DNA of 64,000 bases from Phymorhynchus buccinoides (GCA_017654935.2 CM065711.1:27222836-27286835), one strand, 5' to 3'. Numbered from the stretch's first letter, positions 1 to 9,569 are shown. Notes: generated by a model from the letters alone, not told the origin. A program made the numbers and translations.

Positions 1-105
1 CCGGACAGGGATAAACACCTCGGAATTTGCTCTTTGCTGAGTAGGGGGTCGTGGAAGACCCCCGCCATCGTGTCCGTGTAGTCAAAAGCATGATCCGGTA
101 AAGGT
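1..105. repeat. Copy of dispersed GGGGTC-hairpin repeat
   Basis: The sequence matches, in reverse orientation, the repeats at 21260-21360 and 49800-49930. It carries the same GGGGTCGTGGAAGACCCC core, in which GGGGTC and GACCCC can pair as a hairpin, plus the shared words ATAAACACC and GATCCGGTAAAGGT. It is a member of a dispersed family in this window; class unknown. Confidence 0.75.
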
Positions 106-126
106 CTAAAACTTTTGCCACTAACA

Positions 127-304
127 CAGTGGAACTCTCCCTTATAAGAGACCTCCCATATTATAAGACCCCCTCCCGCCATAAGACCTACTTCTCTGAG
201 ACATATGCCCTCTCTTTGTAAGTATTACAATTACCTCCCTTATAAAGACCTCATTTTTGGATGATTTTTTAATGGTCTTTTTTATAAGGGCAGAAGTTCC
301 ACTG
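127..304. mobile_element. Degenerate pogo/Tc1-like MITE
   Basis: It starts CAGTGGAACTCTCCCTTATA and ends with the inverted complement (AGAAGTTCCACTG). The interior repeats the word TATAAGACC, as in the cleaner copies at 10419, 13173, 56524 and 59339. No transposase is present. This copy is more diverged than the others. Confidence 0.75.
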
Positions 305-317
305 TTATAACGATAAA

Positions 318-480
318 TTTCTTTTCTCTCTCTCTCTCTCTCTCAATTTCCTTTTCTTCCCTCTCTACTCTCTCTCGCTCTCTCTCTCTCTCCTTCTCTC
401 TCTCTTTTTCTCTCTCTCTCTCTCTTTCTCTCTCTTTCTCTACTCTCTCTTCTTCTACTATCTCTTTCTCTCTACTCATA
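318..480. repeat. (CT)n-rich microsatellite
   Basis: Nearly pure CT dinucleotide stretches, lightly interrupted. The E/R-rich reading frame on the other strand is an artefact of this composition. Confidence 0.9.
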
Positions 481-1134
481 CATCTCTCCCTTTTCTTAAC
501 TCTACTCCTCTTCTCTGATCTCTGTATACCTCTTCTCTCTCTAGCTTTTTGTTAATGGAGTGCTATGTTTACTTTTTTAATTTGTTGATGCTACCTAAAA
601 TGAATAGCGTAATGTAGGAATAGGTTTCATGTTGCCATGGGTACACGTATTTACATTTTAAATTGTGCATGCTTAGATGAGTAGGTAAAGTAACACTATG
701 TTTGACTTATTATGCGCATGGGTTTCTTTTTCAAATAAGTACACTTTAATGATGAATATATAAAGTATGATTGAGGTATTTTTTTCATGTTGGTGCACTT
801 TTTTTATTTTTGAATGTTAAAAGATGAAGTGTGAAAAGTAAGATTAGGTTTTTATTTTCCCGTGTGTATGAGCTTACTTCACACATTTTGAATGTTAATA
901 ATGAGTATAGAGTAATAATAATAGGTTTGATGTTTTGTTATTGATGTGTTACAATATAGGGATGTTTTTTTCTGCATGCTTTATATTACTTTGTATGTGT
1001 TTATTTTTCGTTTTCCATTTTCTACTTTTACATATGTATTTGTCCAGAGGGCTGGATGTAAAAAAGCATGTTATTGCTTACTCTATTACCCTCTATAAAT
1101 AAAATTCATTCATTCATTCATTCTCTCTCTCCAG
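481..1134. other. AT-rich stretch, probable intron, no gene seen
   Basis: No coding signal or recognised repeat. It ends in a CT-rich pyrimidine tract and CAG at 1132-1134, i.e. a 3' splice site for the exon-like copy that follows. Confidence 0.5.
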
Positions 1135-1253
1135 GTGAGGAAGAAGCGAACTGCCTGGTACAAAGACCTGGTCTATCAAGTGGACAAAATCCTGGAAATG
1201 ATGGACAGCCTTCAGCGATTGTTGGATCACACTTTATTCTTTGCTTAAGACTT
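1135..1253 (+). pseudogene. Decayed exon copy 1 of the helical/RGG protein gene
   Basis: After a pyrimidine tract and CAG, the frame reads VRKKRTAWYKDLVYQVDKIL and closely matches the start of the complete exon at 1543. It lacks one codon relative to that exon. After about 32 codons it leaves the homology (TLFFA then stop), so it has the 3' splice site and exon start but no exon end or donor. It is probably a non-functional tandem duplicate of the exon's 5' part; use as an alternative terminal exon cannot be excluded. Confidence 0.7.
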
Positions 1254-1273
1254 GATATATAGCGTACACTTAT

Positions 1274-1304
<31 letters not shown>

Positions 1305-1306
1305 AG

Positions 1307-1425
1307 AGTGAAGACCAAAGCGAACCTACATGCGTACAAAGATCCTGGTGTATCAAGTGGACAAAATCCTGAAAATGGACGGTCTACAACGATCGTTGTA
1401 TCACACTTTATCTCTTGCTTAAGAC
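1307..1425 (+). pseudogene. Decayed exon copy 2 of the helical/RGG protein gene
   Basis: The second partial copy follows a (CT)n tract and CTAG. It has more substitutions and small deletions than copy 1 and its frame is shifted relative to the intact exon. It ends in the same CACACTTTAT...GCTTAAGAC block as copy 1, which shows that the two were duplicated as a unit of partial exon plus following sequence. Confidence 0.65.
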
Positions 1426-1542
1426 CTCTCTCTCTCTCAAGTGGACTCTCTCCTCTCTCTCTCTGGACTATCTACTACTCTCCGTCCTCTCTTCTACTCA
1501 CACTCTCAGTCTTTGCTTCTCTTTCTCTCTCTCTCTCTCTAG

Positions 1543-1764
1543 GTGAGGAAGAAGCGAACTACATGGTACAAAGACCTGGTGTATCAAGTGGACAAAGTCC
1601 TGGAGATGACGGACAGCATCCTTCAGCGATCGTTGGATCAGGCCCTACAGGACCGCAAGTGGGGGGACGTGCGGGGAATCTTGGAGACGAGGAACAACCT
1701 GCTCCGGTTCTATCACGAGGAAGTCAAAGAGCCCGTGCGCTCGCTCCGCTTCCAAATGCACCAG
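1543..1764 (+). CDS. Internal exon (74 codons) of unidentified helical/RGG protein
   Basis: The exon is bounded by (CT)n-AG at 1541-1542 and by CAG|GTGATT at 1764/1765. Both ends are phase 0. The 74 codons start VRKKRTTWYKDLVYQVDKVL and end LRFQMHQ. They are charged, amphipathic and predicted helical, with a basic start and no transmembrane segment. I do not recognise the family. The phase-0 exon at 7039 on the same strand is the next plausible coding exon, so I place both in one gene, but that link is an inference and intermediate exons could be missing. Two decayed partial copies lie just upstream and further fragments lie downstream (about 2330-2360 and 4970-5003). Confidence 0.65.
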
Positions 1765-2709
1765 GTGATTTAGAGAGAGAGAAGGTAGAGGGGAGAGAAA
1801 CGACTATCACAGAGAGAGAGCGAGAGGGGGGGTAGGATAGAGCGAGAGAGAGAAGGAGAAAAAGTCTAGAAAGGGAGAGAGAAAGAAAGGAAGAGAAACG
1901 AGAGAGAGAGAGGGGTAGGATAGAGACAGAAGGAGAGAAAGTCTATAAAGAGGGAGTGAGAGAGAGAAAGGAGGGAAGAGAAACAAGAGACGAGAGAGAG
2001 TCAGGGAGAGAGAGCGAGAGAGAGAGAGAAATAAAGCGAGAGAGAAGTAGAGAAGAAAGGGAGTGAGAAAGAGAGAGAAAGGTAGGGGGTAGGAAACTAT
2101 GTAGACAAGAGAGTGAAAAGAAAAGAGGGGTATTGGATAGACAACGCAAAACAACTCGTACCAGCTGATTGAGAGAGAGAAAGAGAGGAGAGAAAGTCTA
2201 TAAAGGGAGTGAGAGAGAGAGAAAGGAGTAAGGAGGGGGTGGAAGACGAGTACAGAGAGAGAGAGAGAGAGTAGGTACGAAAAGAGGGAAGACAAACACA
2301 CAACTTGGGGAGATTCTGTCAGGACGAAGTGATGGAGCCTGTGCGATTCCAAACACAGGCGATTTTCCAGAATGTACCTAGAGAGATTGAGAGAGAGAAA
2401 GGAGAGTGAGAGAGAAAGAGAGAGAGAGAAGAGAGGAGAGTGAGCAGAGAAAGAGCCTGAGAGAGAAAGAGAGAGAGAGAGAAAGAGAGAAAGAGAGAGA
2501 GAGAAGGGAGAGGAGAGAGAGAAAGGAGAGTGAGAGAGAGAAGGAGAGTGAGAGAGAGGAGGGGAGAGAGAGAAAGAGAGGAGAGAAAGAGAAAGAGAGC
2601 GAGAGAGAGAGGAGAGAGAGAGAGAAGAGGAGAGAGAGAGAGAGAGAGAGAAGAGAGAGAAAGAGAGAGAGAAAGCGAGAGAGAGAGAAAGGAGAGAGAG
2701 AGAAGAGAG

Positions 2710-2776
<67 letters not shown>

Positions 2777-2868
2777 AGAGAGAGAGAGAGAGAGCGAGAG
2801 AAGAGAGGAGAGAGAGAGAGGAGAGAGAGAGAGAAAGCGAGAGAGAGAGAAGGAGAGAGAGAGAGAAG

Positions 2869-2902
<34 letters not shown>

Positions 2903-4115
2903 GAGAGAAAGAAGAGAGAGAGAGAGAGCGAAGAGAGAGAGCGAGGAGAGAGAAAGAGAGAAGAGAGATGAGAGAGAGAGAGAGAAGAGAGAGGAGAGAG
3001 AGAAAGAGAGGAGAGAGAGAAAGAGAGGAGAGAGAGAAGGAGAGGAGGAGAGAGAGAGAGAAAAGGTAGGGAAAGCGAGGAGAAAGAGAGGAGAGGAAGA
3101 GAGAGAGAAAGAGAGGAGTGAAAGAGACAGAGAGAGAGAGAAAAGAGAGGAGGGAGAGAGAAAGAGAGGAGATTCGGGAGAGACAAGATTGAGAGAGCAA
3201 CGCACAACCCTCGAGAGAGAAAGGAGCAGAGAGAAAGAAAGGAGAGAGAAGAGAGGAGATTTCAGAGAGAAAGAGAGGAGAGGAAACGAGGAGAGCGTGA
3301 TGGAGGGAGAGTGAGAGAGAAAGAGGAAGAGAGAAAGGTTCCGAGAGAGAGTCCAGCCCAGGTCAAGGAAGGGTGTCTAGTGCGTAGAAGAAGACGAGAA
3401 GGCGGTCGAGACGAGAGAGAGAAGGAGAGAGAGAGGTACGAGAAAGAGAGGAGACAAGACACCGCGAAACTTGGATAAGATCCTGAGAAGGACAAAACAA
3501 GAGCCGGGGGGCCAGGAGAGAAGTGAGGTGGAAAGGAGAATGTGTGAGGTGAGGAAAGGGAAAGCGAGACATAAGGAGGAAAGAGGCGCATGAGACCAGG
3601 TGAAAGTGAAGCCTGATCAAGAGAGAAAGGAGAGTGAGAGAGAAAGTTACAAAAGAGAGAGAAGAAGGAGAGAAAAGGAAGAGAAGGCAGAGAGAGAGAG
3701 AGAGCAAGCTAAGAGAGAGAGAAAGTAAGGGAGGAGAGAAGGAGAGAGAGATATTTTCTGTGGAGAAAGGGAAGGGAAAGAGAGAGGAGAAAGAGAGGAA
3801 AGGAAGGAGAAAGAGAGGAGAGAAAGGGAAGGGAAAGAGAGAAGGAGAAAGAGAAGAAGGCAGTGAGAAAGAGGAAGTCCGGGAATGTAGCCGGCTAAGA
3901 GAAAGAGGATTTTGCAAAGGAAAAAGAGAGAAACGGAGGAGAGAGAGGGTAGAGAAAGAGAAAGGAGAAAGAAAGGAGATAGGAGAAGGGAGAAGAGGCT
4001 TCACCCATTCAGCGAGAGAGATAGTGAAATAGAAGAAAAAAAGAAGAAGGAGAGAGAAAATAAAAGAGAGGAGGGAAAGGAGAGAGAAAGGGAAGGGAAA
4101 GAGAGGAGAGCATGT
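1765..4115. repeat. 2.3 kb purine-rich (GA)n-derived tract
   Basis: The + strand is almost entirely A and G, in runs of GAGAGA, GAGAAAGA and GAGGAGA. Islands of ordinary sequence occur near 2100-2160, 2300-2370, 3350-3400 and 3460-3620. The island at 2330-2360 (GCCTGTGCGATTCCAAA) resembles the 3' end of the exon at 1543-1764. Long S/L-rich or E/R-rich open frames here are composition artefacts. The tract begins within a few bases of that exon's donor site. Confidence 0.9.
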
Positions 4116-4199
4116 TATGCATGATAGAGAGGAATTCACAATATTTTGCAGATCTTCTCTACCGGACAGCGAATCGTATGTAGTGTAGCAGGCCCTTTA

Positions 4200-4535
4200 G
4201 GTTGGTTGGTTGGGTTGGCATACCCTGGCTAAAAGACTCCAGGGATCATCCCAACAGCCGAAGCACTTGAACACTAAGGTACAAATGCATCAGCTAGGGA
4301 TGAGAACAATTACGTGTGACCGTTTTTGATTACCCCGCCATGTGGGCAGCCACACTCCGTCTTCGGGGGATTTTAGACTGATGATGTTAAGCTGGGAGCT
4401 TGTCATGGCTTAAGACAATCCCCTGCACAACCATTCAGAGCATAACAACATTTTGATGTAGCCTTGGCGTTCTAGCTTATGTCAACTGGTCTGACACAGC
4501 CTCATGCCAAGGCATAGGTCCTTTAGGGAGATCCT
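4200..4535. repeat. Dispersed repeat family (CCGAAGCACTTGAACACT)
   Basis: It shares long blocks with 13350-13630 (opposite strand), 11220-11345, 56250-56500 and 58620-58760, including GATTACCCCGCCA and GCAGCCACACTCCGTCTT. No coding capacity. Probably an old SINE-like or DNA element; class not determined. Confidence 0.7.
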
Positions 4536-4597
4536 ACCATGACGAAAAGTATGTTATGAACAGTTTTAAATCTTACGCAAAAGCTGCACATGTATGA

Positions 4598-4715
4598 CGT
4601 GTAGAGTGGCACAGTGGTAGCGCGTTCGCCTCGTGTCAAGTAAACCCGAGTTCGAACCTGGGTACAGGGGATTTTTCCTCTCACTTTGCACTAGGCCTTG
4701 CGGTCTGAAAGTGGA

Positions 4716-4749
<34 letters not shown>

Positions 4750-4970
4750 GTGCCCATGCACTTAGCATACGTTAAACCCAGTGGCAACGAAAAAGTTGTC
4801 ATTTGGTCAAACCACCCCCCGCTCCTCTCCTTCCTTAGTCACAAAAATTGCATGCAAAAAAAAAAAAAATTGGGTTGCGCGCCTCTGGCTGCGACACGCT
4901 CTCCGGGTGGGAGCAACCCGAATTTCACAGACACCTCTGTGACTATAAAGTACCTAATACCTAATAAAAG
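4598..4970 (+). mobile_element. tRNA-derived SINE
   Basis: The head has an A-box-like TGGCACAGTGGTAGCGCG and a B box GAGTTCGAACC, so it derives from a tRNA. The body contains TTTCGGATGAGACGATAAAC and CCCAGTGGCAACGAAAAAG, and a 3' region with GCGACACGCTCTCC and GAATTTCACAGACACCTCTG. A second near-full copy is at 28952-29330, and fragments are at 22915-22970 and 47925-47965. SINEs of this general plan are widespread in molluscs. Confidence 0.85.
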
Positions 4971-5003
4971 TCAAAGATCCTGTGCGCCCACGCTTCCAAA
5001 TGT
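4970..5003 (+). pseudogene. Fragment of the 1543-type exon, interrupted by a MITE
   Basis: GTCAAAGATCCTGTGCGCCC and CTTCCAAATGTACCAG match the last ~45 bases of the exon at 1543-1764. The homology resumes after the MITE at 5178 (GTCATTGAGAAAGAG versus GTGATTTAGAGAGAG). This is therefore an old exon-plus-donor duplicate split almost exactly at its splice donor. Confidence 0.6.
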
Positions 5004-5177
5004 ACCAGGGCCTGTATTCACGTTGAGATAGCACGACACTTAGCATCATGCTAACTTAGAAGCTCTTCCAAAAGTCCTATTCCCAAAAAAAAAAAAATCC
5101 TATAGGACATTGGAAGAGCTTCTAAGTTAGCATCATGCTAAGTCTCATGCTATCTCAACGTGAATACAGGCCCTGGT
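5004..5177. mobile_element. Foldback MITE (near-perfect palindrome)
   Basis: The two arms, about 75 bases each, are almost exact reverse complements. They start ACCAGGGCCTGTATTCACGT and carry TTAGCATCATGCTAA and AGAAGCTCTTCC, around a short A-rich loop near 5085-5098. No coding capacity. Confidence 0.9.
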
Positions 5178-5284
5178 CATTGAGAAAGAGGGGGTGGAGA
5201 GAGAAAGTAGGAGAGGGGGGGGGGGGGGGTGTCAGAGAGAAAGACAGAGGGTGGGGGGCGGAAAAAAAGGGGCATGTTGGAGAC
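5178..5284. repeat. GA/G-rich low complexity
   Basis: Purine-rich sequence with a poly-G run at about 5215-5230. No gene seen. Confidence 0.8.
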
Positions 5285-6055
5285 AACGCACTAATTAGGG
5301 ATGATTTTTGACGAGCGAAGTTGAGTCTATGCACTGATGATTATGGTGTGTGTGTGTGGTGTGGTCACCGTCTCATTAAAAACTTTAGCATAGCAATGTT
5401 CTCAGAAACTACAAATGTCTGTAAGGCAGCCTATCTGGAAATACGCAAGATCAGCTCGATTAGACACTTACTTTCCACTGAAGCCACACAAACTCTGGTC
5501 TGTTCGTTAGTTCTCTCAAGGCTGGATTACTACTGCAACAGTCTCTTGGCTGGCTCACCAAAGTACCTTCTGGACAAGCTCCAGAAGGTCCAGAATAGTG
5601 CCGCCAGACTTGTCTGCAGATCATCTAGACGTCAACATGCCACTCCTCTGTTGCAGTCCCTCCACTGGCTCCCGGTTCAGAGTCGCATTGACTATAAGCT
5701 GGCTTCCATCTGTTTCTTTTCTGTCTCTGGTACTGGACCACAATATCTTTCTGACATTCTACACATCTACACCCCATCCCGTCAACTTCGTTCTTCTGCT
5801 GACACTCGTCTCTTCCGTGTTCCTTCTGTCAGAACAAAGTCCTTCGGTCAACGTTCTTTCTCCTTTCAGGGACCAACTGTCTGGAATACACTTCCCATCA
5901 ATATCAGACACTTACCTTCAACTTCTTCCTTCAAGTCTGCTGTGAAGACCAACTTTTTTCAACGATCATAATTCCTCCCCCACCAATCCGCTCCTCTCCA
6001 CCCCCTTGTACTCAGTTTCCGTGAAATGATGAAGTGGCTGTCACATGGCGTGCCG

Positions 6056-6096
<41 letters not shown>

Positions 6097-6354
6097 ACAC
6101 GCGCATGTGTGTGTTTCTGTAAGTTGTGTACCTTTTTCAAGATATGCATTTTCGTTCCTTTGTATATGTGTACTAGTGTACTTTTCTATATTCTACTCGT
6201 GTAAAATTTATGTACGTTCGTCATGTTCTGATTGTATAAGATAATAACGTATATTCTATGTTGTATTTGTATTAAATATGTAAAGCGCTTAGAGCCCCAA
6301 ATCAGAGAATAGGCGCTATATAAATAATCATTATTATTATTATTATTATTATTC
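5285..6354 (+). mobile_element. Non-LTR retrotransposon, CR1/L2-like, 5'-truncated
   Basis: It contains the C-terminal part of a LINE polyprotein (separate entry). A (GT)n tract lies inside the 3' UTR at about 6058-6093. The 3' tail AAAGCGCTTAGAGCCCCAAA...GGCGCTATATAAAT is followed by (ATT)n. That tail plus simple-repeat end is typical of L2/CR1-type LINEs and SINEs that borrow their tail. The 3' portion is mirrored at 63637-64000 in the right arm. Confidence 0.85.
5321..5971 (+). pseudogene. C-terminal fragment of LINE reverse transcriptase polyprotein
   Basis: An open frame of about 216 codons. From residue ~50 it reads like the region C-terminal to the RT fingers/palm of CR1/L2/Crack-type LINEs: SRLDYYCNSLLAG, KYLLDKLQKVQNSAARLV, SLHWLPVQSRIDYKL, PSRQLRSSADTRLFRVP and SFSFQGPTVWNTLPINIR. 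The RT catalytic FADD block and the endonuclease are absent, so this is a 5'-truncated, dead insertion. The first ~35 residues (GVCVWCGH) derive from a GT repeat and are probably not native. It is a mobile-element relic, not a host gene. Confidence 0.85.
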
Positions 6355-7038
6355 CAACCGCCAGGACCAGCAGAAGGAAAGGGCCCAGGCCAGGGAAGCG
6401 GAGAAGCGGCAAATGCCCTATTCATTCGTTGATTTTCTCTCCTTGTTCCAACCAACCAGGACCAGCAGAAGGAAAGGGCCCAGGTCGGAGAAGCGGCAAA
6501 TGCCCTATTCATTCATTCACTGATTCTCTCTCCTTGTTCCAACCCCACCAGGACCAGCAGAAGGAAAGGGCCCAGGCCAGGGAAGCGGAGAGGCAGCAAA
6601 TGCCCTATTCGTTCATTGATTCATTGATTCTCTCCCCTTGTTCCAACCCACCAGGACCAGCAGAAGGAAAGGGCCCAGGCCAGGGAAGCGGAGAGGCAGC
6701 AAATGCCCTATTCATTCATTGATTCTCTCCCCTTGTTCCAACCCACCAGGACCAGCAGAAGGAAAGGGCCCAGGCCAGGGAAGCGGAGAGGCAGCAAATG
6801 CCCTATTCATTCATTGATTCTCTCCCCTTGTTCCAACCCACCAGGACCAGCAGAAGGAAAGGGCCCAGGCCAGAGAAGCGGAGAGGCAGCAAATGCCCTA
6901 TTCATTCATTGATTCTCTCTCCTTGTTCCAACCCACCAGGACCAGCAGAAGGAAAGGGCCCAGGCCAGGGAAGCGGAGAGGCAGCAAATGCCCTATTCAT
7001 TCATTCATTGATTCTCTCTCCTTGTTCCAACCCACCAG
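6355..7038 (+). repeat. Tandem array of a 3' splice site plus exon start (~95 bp, 8 units with the real exon)
   Basis: Each unit has a CTTGTTCCAACCCACCAG acceptor, then the first ~50 bases of the downstream exon (reading DQQKERAQAREAERQ), then AAATGCCCTATTCATTCATT intron sequence. Unit starts after the AG lie near 6364, 6459, 6551, 6653, 6749, 6844, 6939 and 7039; only the last continues into a full exon. Small differences such as CATT copy number separate the units. The mirror array in the right arm (62950-63636) also has eight acceptors. The arrayed copies lack an obvious 5' splice site. Confidence 0.9.
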
Positions 7039-7416
7039 GACCAGCAGAAGGAAAGGGTCCAGGCCAGGGAAGCGGAGAGGCAGCACCAGGAGAAGCTCAT
7101 GGATGGGATGTCCGAGGAGCCCAACATGGCCGACATACTGAACGTCGTCGACCAGCCGCTCCACCCCGCTCCCCACGGCGCCTCGCATGGGGCCAGGGGG
7201 GTGGGAGGCGGTGGGGGTGGGAGGGTCAAGGGTCGAGACAGAGGGAGGGGTTGGGGGAGGGGGAGAGGTCGCAGCAACGAAGGAGGGGCGGGGTGGAAGG
7301 GTCAAGGTCGACTGGGGGGAGGAGGGGAAGGTGAAGGGCGAGGTCAGCAAAAGGGCGAGGGTCAGTTTGAGACGGGGGATCTGCCGCCCAGGTTTCAGAG
7401 GAAGGGTCAGCAGTGA
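7039..7416 (+). CDS. Terminal exon of unidentified RG/RGG-rich protein (left-arm copy)
   Basis: The exon starts after CCCACCAG at 7038 in phase 0 and ends at TGA 7414-7416 (126 codons including stop). Residues 1-35 are a charged helix (DQQKERVQAREAERQ, then MDGMSEEPNMADILNVVDQ). From about residue 45 to 110 there is a glycine/arginine-rich disordered segment with several RG/RGRG motifs, of the kind that binds RNA and is methylated on arginine. It closes with FETGDLPPRFQRKGQQ. I do not recognise the family. A nucleic-acid-binding role is inferred only from the RG composition. The right-arm copy is 11 codons longer within the RG region. The upstream array of decoy acceptors could affect splicing. 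Confidence 0.75.
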   Translation, partial: DQQKERVQAREAERQHQEKLMDGMSEEPNMADILNVVDQPLHPAPHGASHGARGVGGGGGGRVKGRDRGRGWGRGRGRSNEGGAGWKGQGRLGGGGEGEGRGQQKGEGQFETGDLPPRFQRKGQQ

Positions 7417-7836
7417 TTTTTCACACACACACACATCGCACACAAAGGTTTCACAAGCAAAATCAGCAGTAATTTTTTTTTCTTACACACAAGCATGAGC
7501 ACACACACACACACACATACTAGCACTTTTAAGTACACATACGCATGCACACAGATTCACACAAACAACTCGAACATTAAAAAAAAATCAAGGCACATAA
7601 ACTCACACTCAAAACACATGTAAGCAACTTACAGACACACATCACACACAAAGGTTTCACAAGAAAAATCAGCAGTAATTTTTTCTCTCTCGCACACACA
7701 CACGCATACAGTCACACATACTAGCACTTTTAAGTACACATATGTATGCACACAGATTCGCACAAACAACTCGAACATTAAAAAAAAATGTAGGCACATA
7801 AACTCACACTCAAGCACCTCAAAACACACACACACA
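7417..7836 (+). repeat. 3' flank: tandem ~205-bp repeats with (CA)n
   Basis: Two units share AAGGTTTCACAAG, AAAATCAGCAGTAATTTTTT, CTAGCACTTTTAAGTACACA and ACAACTCGAACATTAAAAAA. The exon's own CAGCAGTGATTTTTCACACA resembles the unit's CAGCAGTAATTTTT, so the duplication appears to have begun at the stop codon. Part may be 3' UTR; no clear AATAAA seen. Confidence 0.7.
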
Positions 7837-7838
7837 CA

Positions 7839-8048
7839 CAGGGCCCCCCATTTGGGGGGCTATGAAGTCCTAAAATTCTAAAGGACTCTGTAAAAGAATG
7901 TGCAGGGGGTCCCAGGGATGCACTAGAACAAATTCTGTTTCGCATTCGCAATGCCACTGGGACTCCCTATCCCTCTTCTAGGACCCTGTATACTGTCAGT
8001 GAAGGAGTCCCTGGGACCCCTTGTTTTGCGGTACGATTGGGAGCCCTG
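7839..8048. mobile_element. hAT-like MITE
   Basis: It begins CAGGGCCCCCCATTTGGGG and ends with the inverted complement of CAGGGCTCCCAATCGTACC. CAGGG(C/T)CCC ends are typical of hAT elements. Flanks ACACACAC and ACACATAC could be an 8-bp target duplication, but they lie in a CA repeat. No transposase. Mirrored at 61903-62112. Confidence 0.7.
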
Positions 8049-9320
8049 ACACATACACATACACATACACACACCCACACCTTCTTTCAGCAAACAACCA
8101 TCATCATCATTTTGTTGACTACTCCTACACGCTCAAACGCACATCATTTCTTCTACCACTCCTTCGTTTGACATCTAAATTACAACGCCATTCATTATTA
8201 TCCAAATGGTTTTGTTTTTCTTTTTGGCTGTTTGAGGCAGAGTTGCCAAGTGTGGGAGATTTGTTTTCCGTTGTGATTACATCGATGCTCTTGTTGATTG
8301 ACTTTTGTGTTTTTAAAGCAGTTGGATTTGAGTTTCTAATGCAAAGATTTTTTTTTTCATTAGCTATTTTAAACGATTTGGATTGAAGAAGAGAAAAAAG
8401 AGTGTTGTCTTTGATTTTTTTCTGTTTTTATCATTTGGTTTTTGGTTTTGTTTTTTTATTGAAGGAATTCCGATTTCATTTTTATTTTTATTACGTGTGT
8501 GTTTATAATTTTTAAAAAGTGTACTAGAGATATAATCTTCTTGCCATTTCTTGTCATTTTTATCACAATTTGTGCATGGTGTTCTAAAGTTATATTTTGT
8601 GTTGTGTTTTGTTTGGAACTTCATATTTTGTTCAACATTTAGATAGTCAGTTTCTGTTGGTACTGTGAATGATGGTAGGGTTAGATCACTCGAGGGCATC
8701 GGAAAATTCACTGTCTTTTTCGCCCAACTGTCAAACTTGTTTTTTTGGGGGGGGGGTTTGCTGTCCCATCTTCTGGGCCGTACAGTGGCGTTGCTCCCAC
8801 GCCGCTCGTTCCGAATCCCAATTCGCAGCTACACCCGGGTTTGTTCAAGTCGCAGAAACCGAGACCAGCAGTCCAAGGGGAGCGAATCTATGTTAGACCG
8901 TCAGGAGGCAACCAACCGAGGAGACACTGCAACTTTCAAACTTCATCGGGTAAGGGATAAGGTTCGAATCAGTTCAGGGCTATTTTTGTCAGAATCAGTT
9001 CAGGGCTATTTTTGTCAGAATCAAAGATTTATAATTTAAGAAAATAAACAGTTGCTCGAAGCGTTACCGTATATACAAACTTGGCATGAAACGGTCTCAA
9101 TTATTTGGGGAATTCCCCATGCTGTACGGCAACACTGAATGGCGACGCTGAATAGTGAATTTAGAGGGTTTACGTTCGTTTTTCCTTGCTGATTATTTAA
9201 ATGTTTCAAACTTTCTGTGGCATGAAAATAACCTTAAACTGATTCTAACCCTATCCCTTACCCGACGAAGTACAAAAGTACCAATGACGTTTCGTGTTCG
9301 AACTTGGCCTCATATCCTTA
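8049..9320. other. Non-coding; short inverted repeat pair
   Basis: No supported gene. A block at about 8940-9010 (CATCGGGTAAGGGATAAGGTT, and twice CAGTTCAGGGCTATTTTTGT) is inverted relative to 9225-9280 (CTAACCCTATCCCTTACCCG), suggesting an old foldback element spanning about 8650-9290. Open frames here lack recognisable domains. Confidence 0.5.
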
Positions 9321-9506
9321 CTATCTGCATACGAAATTTGAGGGTCCGGGGTCCCTCCCATCCTATCTGCATACAAAATTTGAGGGTCCAGGGTCCCTCC
9401 CATCCTAACTATCTGCATACAAAATTTGAGGTGAGGGTCTGGGGTCCCTCCCGTCCAAACTATCTGCATACAAAATTTGAGGGTCCGGGGTCCCTCCCGT
9501 CCAAAC
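9321..9506. repeat. Minisatellite, 4 copies of ~46 bp
   Basis: The unit is CTATCTGCATACAAAATTTG followed by AGGGTCCGGGGTCCCTCCC, with small indels between copies. The right arm (60415-60655) has five copies, so copy number differs between arms. Confidence 0.85.
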
Positions 9507-9569
9507 GCTATCATGTTCGGTTCGGTAGTTTAATTTAACGTCTTTTCACCAATTGTCATATTAGACATG

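Noticed and set aside
1807..3314. Very long open frames (up to 466 codons) rich in S/L or E/R
   Set aside because: They come from the (GA)n/(CT)n tract; all frames are open because stops are rare in such sequence.
4598..4660. tRNA gene (also 20612-20682, 14820-14885, 28952-29020)
   Set aside because: A and B boxes are present, but there is no complete cloverleaf or acceptor stem, and the sequences head dispersed repeats; these are SINEs.
5321..5971. Host protein-coding gene
   Set aside because: Matches the C-terminal region of CR1/L2-type LINE polyproteins and is followed by a LINE 3' tail.
6355..7038. CRISPR-like direct repeats
   Set aside because: Units include spacers as repeats, contain a eukaryotic splice site and exon codons, and no cas genes are near; a tandem exon-edge duplication fits.
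8665..9039. 124-codon frame, also 61015-61309
   Set aside because: No domain; contains an inverted-repeat segment and homopolymers that differ in length between arms and break the frame.
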